The translations under genes were made by a program, and so were the position numbers. Shown here piece by piece: positions 60,234 through 64,000 of a stretch of 64,000 nucleotides of DNA. Each line of letters opens with the position of its first letter. Positions within the stretch are counted from its first letter, which is position 1. Origin of the DNA: Hydractinia symbiolongicarpus. Its lineage: Eukaryota; Cnidaria; Hydrozoa; Anthoathecata; Hydractiniidae. The stretch is from positions 9,483,001 to 9,547,000 of the forward strand of contig NC_079875.1 in the NCBI RefSeq assembly GCF_029227915.1. Direction: 5' to 3'. The notes beneath the pieces were generated by a model that made no database searches, was not told the DNA's origin, and was given only the letters and a program-made list of their open reading frames with translations.

Positions 60234-62400
60234 ATGTCTATTATTAATAGCCTTGGAAGAATTAAAAAAAGTAGACAAAATTCATCAACGCCAAAACAAA
60301 CTTTATGTGATGTAGATTTGACAGTTGACGACTGTAGTTCTCTTGCATCATCGTCACCGATTAGCACGCTACAACCTTCTCATTGGGAAACAGGACTTGG
60401 TTTGCTGGACTATGAAGCGTCTGCCGCAGCAACATCACGTGAACTAGGAGCGAAAAAGAAACTGAGAGGATCATACACTAAGTACTCTGATAACCAAAGA
60501 CACGCTATTGGAAAGTATGCTTCGGAATACAGTACAGCTAGCACTTTAAGAAGATATAAAGATGAGTTTCCCGAACTGAGCGAAAGCACTGTTCGAACAA
60601 TGCAAAAAAAAATACGAAGAGGAGATTCGGAAAGCATTACGACAAAAACGCCAACCAAGTAATACATTGAAAACCGCTCGTCGTGGAAGACCTTTGCTCT
60701 TAGGGCCAATCGATTTGATGGTGCAGAATTATCTACGGGTAAATGCATTTTTTATATATTTCAATAAGAGACCCAGTTATTAATGTACACCCCAAATAAA
60801 TGTCTTACTTAGCATTAGGACAAGGTCTAACTTATGGTAAGTATGCCCGCGAGGTGTGAAAAGATTTCTCAACAAGCAACATCCTCGTATGTACTAAACT
60901 ATGACGTCAACAAGTGAAATTCCCCAACTTAAAAATAAAAGTAAATAGCATTTTTTTAATTCTCAGTTGAAGGCTGAGACCTAAGATTATCGATAGAGGT
61001 AGAAGCATATACTTTTTGAGACAAAAAGGCAAAGTTCTAGGCAATCATGTAGGAGTAAATACTTTGCCTAGAATTTTGCCTTTTTGTCTCAAAAAGTGAC
61101 AATCATGTAGGAGTAAATCAAAGGCCGGCTGAGATGCTTCACGCCTGCGTGGCTATTTCATAATTTTTTACTTTTTAGGCTGTACGCGGAAGAGGAGGAG
61201 TTATCACTTGGGGAATCGCCGAGTCAGTCGCAAAAGCATTAATAAAACGAGATGAATCTCGATCATATTGATCTCAGCCAATCACACTGGGCACAAAGCT
61301 TGTTTCGAAGGATGGGCTTTGTCAAAAGATTCGGTACAACAGGGAAAGTCCCTTTTCCTGAAGCACTTTGAAAAGAGCTTGAAACTTCATATTTACATGG
61401 AATTGTCCGAAAGATCGAGGAAAACAATATTCCACCATCACTTGTTCTCAATCTGGATCAAACGCCTTCAAAATACGTACCCGTATCCAACAAAACGTTA
61501 GCACAAAAAGGATCAAAAACTGTTCCAATTAAAGGTTCGAGCGATAAAAGAAAGATTACCGCGACCTTCACAATAACATTGGATGGTAAATTTTTGCCAA
61601 TACAGTTGATATATGGAGGGAAAACACTACAAAGCCTCCCTAGAGTAAGCTTTCCATCGTCGTGTTCACTTACTGCGAACCCCAAACATTATAGTAATGA
61701 AGAGGAATCAATTAAGCTGTTGAATGAAATAATTGTTCCGTACGTCAAGAAAGAGCGAGAGAGGCTGGGATTGGAGAAAGATTAGTCGGCTTTAATGATT
61801 ATGGATGTCTTTAAAGGGCAAATGACCGGTCCTGTCTTGAAGGTATTGTCTGACAACCATGTGTTGCTAGAGAGCGTTTCTGCCAATTTCACATACCTCT
61901 TCCAACCTCTTGACGTCCAAGGAGGCCCAAATGGCTATGTAAAACGCATGATGAAAAAGAAGTTTACCACCTGGTACGCAGATCAAATCACCCAAGCTAT
62001 GGATAAAGGTCAAGAGCTCGAAACGATTGAAGTAGCACTAAAGCTTTCGATTGTCAAACCGTTACACGCGAAATGGCTTATTGAGATGTACAATGAAATG
62101 ACGTCGGATGATGGGAAACAGGTGTGCTTGAAGGATTGGCAAGTAGCAGGTATAAAGGATGCTGTAGCCAAGGGTATGTCCGGTTTACCAAGCCTTGATC
62201 CGTTTAACGACATCGACCCAATGTTAGACGAAAAACCTAATGTTCAAGCTGTCAATTCTTCTGTTTTGTCCACAGCTTCAAAATACGTCAGTGATTACGG
62301 GATCGAAGACGAAAGCGACGAAGAAGAATGGGTCGAAGAAAATAAAGAGGATGAAGATAGGAATTTTTTTGATGTTTTTGATGGCGAAGATGATTTGTAA
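60234..62400 (+). pseudogene. Pogo-like DDE transposase, broken
   Basis: Exon 1 is 60234-60738. It has a Ser-rich N-terminus, then a likely helix-turn-helix (YTKYSDNQRHAIGKYA, ESTVRTMQKK), and RRGRPLLLG after a frame change. The intron is 60739-61178 (GT-AG). Exon 2 is 61179-62400 and carries the DDE core: SHWAQSLFRRMGFVK, NIPPSLVLNLDQTPSKY (first Asp), ALMIMDVFKGQMT (second), LFQPLDVQGGPNGYVK (third), then an acidic tail. This matches pogo/Tigger-type transposases. It is disabled by a one-base shift in a nine-A run near 60605, a one-base insertion near 61264, TGA at 61369 and TAG at 61783. AATAAA lies at 62455. Confidence 0.8.
61012..61096. repeat. Near-perfect 33-bp hairpin in the transposase intron
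   Basis: The arms 61012-61044 and 61064-61096 are inverted copies with a single mismatch (G:U in RNA) around a 19-base loop. The loop sequence CAATCATGTAGGAGTAAAT is repeated directly after the right arm at 61100-61118. Confidence 0.8.
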
Positions 62401-62454
62401 ATAGATTTTGACATGTAACCCGGAAGAAAAAGCATGATTCTTGATACTGATGAC

Positions 62455-62460
62455 AATAAA
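62455..62460 (+). terminator. Poly(A) signal of the transposase gene
   Basis: AATAAA 55 bases past the stop codon, followed by T-rich DNA. Confidence 0.6.
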
Positions 62461-62532
62461 TCATTTTCTTTCCTTTACAATTTTTACGATATTCAAATGT
62501 TTCGTGAAAATTTGTTTTAAGTTAGGACAGAA

Positions 62533-62690
62533 TTTGCGAAATTAAATCCTCGCGTAATTTTTAGAAACCTGAATTCGCGAAATTAAATCCTCGCGAAATT
62601 TTTGAAAAGACTAAATTCGCGAAATTAAATCCTCGCGAAATACGATTTATTTGACCTCGCGAAATTAAATCCGCGCGAAAATTTGTCCGA
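62533..62690. repeat. Right subterminal repeats of the transposon
   Basis: Four units of CGCGAAATTAAATCC followed by TCGCG or CGCG, in the same orientation as those at the left end. Confidence 0.7.
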
Positions 62691-62700
62691 TTAAGGTATA

Positions 62701-63005
62701 ACATCACAAAGACAAATTATTGGAAATGCATCAGACAATTTTAGTTATACATTTCCAATTCTTTGGGACAAAGCGAAATTTATTAATCAAAGTAAAAAAA
62801 TGATTAGACTTTTATTCAGAGAACTCTATCAAGCGACGTACTGGGAAAGCGAAAAAAAACAGGTGTTTGTTGTTTAAATTTTTTTGATTTTTGAGCTGTT
62901 TCTTTCAGAACTCTTTTTTTCCTTAAAGATTAAGTTTGTTGTTGCGTCTTGAGCCGGAAAATATTTTCTTTAACCACTTATTTTGTAAGAATATACTCTA
63001 TAACT
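62701..63005 (+). mobile_element. Helitron family A, right of nested transposon
   Basis: It resumes the family A sequence at TAACATCACAAAGA (compare 13811) and runs to ACTTATTTTGTAAG (compare 14120). Confidence 0.65.
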
Positions 63006-63009
63006 TTCC

Positions 63010-63610
63010 ACAGGCTTGCCCAAATTGAAGCAAACTTAGCGCACTTATAGTACGTCACAAAACGAAGAATATGACAGCAAAATTTTTTTGCGTGCATTTG
63101 TGACGTCATGAAAAAATTAGAAAATTTTTTCATTCTGTTTGAAGTTTCTCACGGCTGTATAAATGTCATATAACATATTTTTCGGTTTTTAAATGAATCA
63201 CATAAAAAATTGCCCGAACATCTGCTTTTCCCGATTTTTGAGTGAAGTCGGAAAAGATCGGGGAATCGGATAAACCACATGTCCAAAAGATGCAGAAGGA
63301 TTTTTCTTGATGAAAAAAGATTGTGTTGTAAGTTTCAAGTTATAAGGATTATCCCACCACGAGTTATTATATTTTCCCCATTTTAAGGGTTTCATAGAGA
63401 TTTTTTGGGGTAGTTTCAAGTAATAGCCAATACTAAAGCCTTTGAAAGGTATTGCACTTAAAAGTTTGACATGCACGTGTCTAATGGATAGTTATTGAAA
63501 GTCAGAAAGTATGGTAGTTATGCAAAATAGTATTAAGGAGTTATTAAAAAAAACCTTTTGGAGGAGGGGAATCCACCTACCCCCACTTCCTACCGCCGGA
63601 CCGAATAGGG
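63010..63610 (+). mobile_element. PiggyBac-type MITE, 5'-truncated
   Basis: It matches 4165-4798 of the complete element and ends GGACCGAATAGGG at 63610. The TTAA is altered to GTAA. The left terminus is missing. Confidence 0.7.
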
Positions 63611-64000
63611 GTAAAATAAAATAAAATCTAATTCCTAGTTGACCTAGGTTGATTATTTTAATTGCTTCTGTGTGGTTAAAATTGTTGCAGTCAGTTAATG
63701 ATATTTGGTTTAAAACGCATTAATTACTTTGTCAGTTTAATTAGTGCAAACATTCTCCGCACGTATATGCATCACTTCAGTAATCATCACAGTCCGACAA
63801 GTGCTGACACACACTTAAACTTTCTTTCCATTTATAAAAGTTCTTTTTTATCATATAAAATTGTTGCAAATTATTTAAATGAATTGATTGAATGAGGGAG
63901 GGAGAGAACTTTGAAAAATGTTTCAAAGGAGAGCATGGCAAAGCAACGATAAATTTTAACAGATTTCGCTTTTTACGTAACGCTTGTTAGACGCCTTTGA
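63611..64000. other. Block matching 30.7-31.1 kb, then Helitron A piece
   Basis: 63.62-63.9 kb matches the interval upstream of copy 5, so the gene-cluster block structure continues past the window. The last 50 bases match 15010-15045 of the family A Helitron (CTTTTTACGTAACG, then TTGTTAGACGCCTTTGA). Confidence 0.5.

Larger units (their letters stand above)
59317..62700. mobile_element. Pogo-like DNA transposon with two divergent genes
   Basis: The element interrupts a family A Helitron copy whose halves resume on either side. Its subterminal regions (59325-59460 and 62533-62690) hold repeats of CGCGAAATTAAATCC. The cargo is a minus-strand HIRAN-domain gene and a plus-strand DDE transposase gene, divergently arranged with 133 bp between starts. 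Exact ends and target duplication are not resolved by eye. The transposase is broken, so this copy is not autonomous. Confidence 0.7.

Noticed and set aside
60410-60748. 112-codon minus ORF opposite the transposase exon
   Set aside because: It is the antisense shadow of the transposase exon 1.

Overview
The window is A/T-rich, intron-containing metazoan DNA with few genes. The transposon set fits an invertebrate, most likely a cnidarian: a Copia-type pol remnant, a pogo-like transposon with a HIRAN gene, piggyBac-type MITEs, many non-autonomous Helitrons and a LINE with a zinc finger. The species cannot be named from this sequence.

The main content is a cluster of about ten copies of one small gene family that I do not recognise. 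An intact member has a leader exon behind a TATA box, then three coding exons. Exon 1 encodes a signal peptide (52 nt), exon 2 a segment with LNCTNIP and SANENIVVC (about 129 nt), and exon 3 a helical region with RRLNCGL and VQEA (about 270 nt). The product is a secreted protein of about 150 residues with four conserved cysteines and one or two N-glycosylation sequons. Minus-strand copies are near 2.9, 8.9, 17.2, 23.7, 28.3, 38.7, 41.8 (fragment) and 56.8 kb. Two plus-strand copies of a second subfamily are near 34.7 and 47.1 kb. The copies at 17.2, 28.3, 34.7 and 38.7 kb look intact; the others carry frameshifts, stops, deletions or lost splice sites.

The cluster grew by block duplication. 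Intergenic DNA at 9.8-17 kb matches 24.5-28.3 kb. The 19-21, 32-34 and 44-46 kb stretches match one another, as do 22.5-23.6, 36-38.6 and 54.7-56.7 kb, and 30.7-31.1 with 63.6-63.9 kb. A plus copy and the following minus copy are convergent.

Mobile DNA fills much of the rest. Helitrons occur at 5.9-6.6, 13.2-16.1 (two head to tail), 33.2-33.4, 41.2, 48.9-49.9 and 50.2-50.9 kb. The 33.2 and 41.2 kb copies have exact empty sites in paralogous blocks. PiggyBac-type MITEs lie at 4.1-4.8, 55.9-56.1 and 63.0-63.6 kb. A degenerate Copia pol remnant is at 6.6-8.2 kb, tRNA-derived SINE sequence at 36 kb, and a LINE 3' end at 53.5-54.4 kb. At 59.3-62.7 kb a pogo-like transposon is nested in an older Helitron-like repeat. 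It carries two divergent genes: a broken DDE transposase and an intact HIRAN-domain protein ending in a PCNA-binding-like motif.
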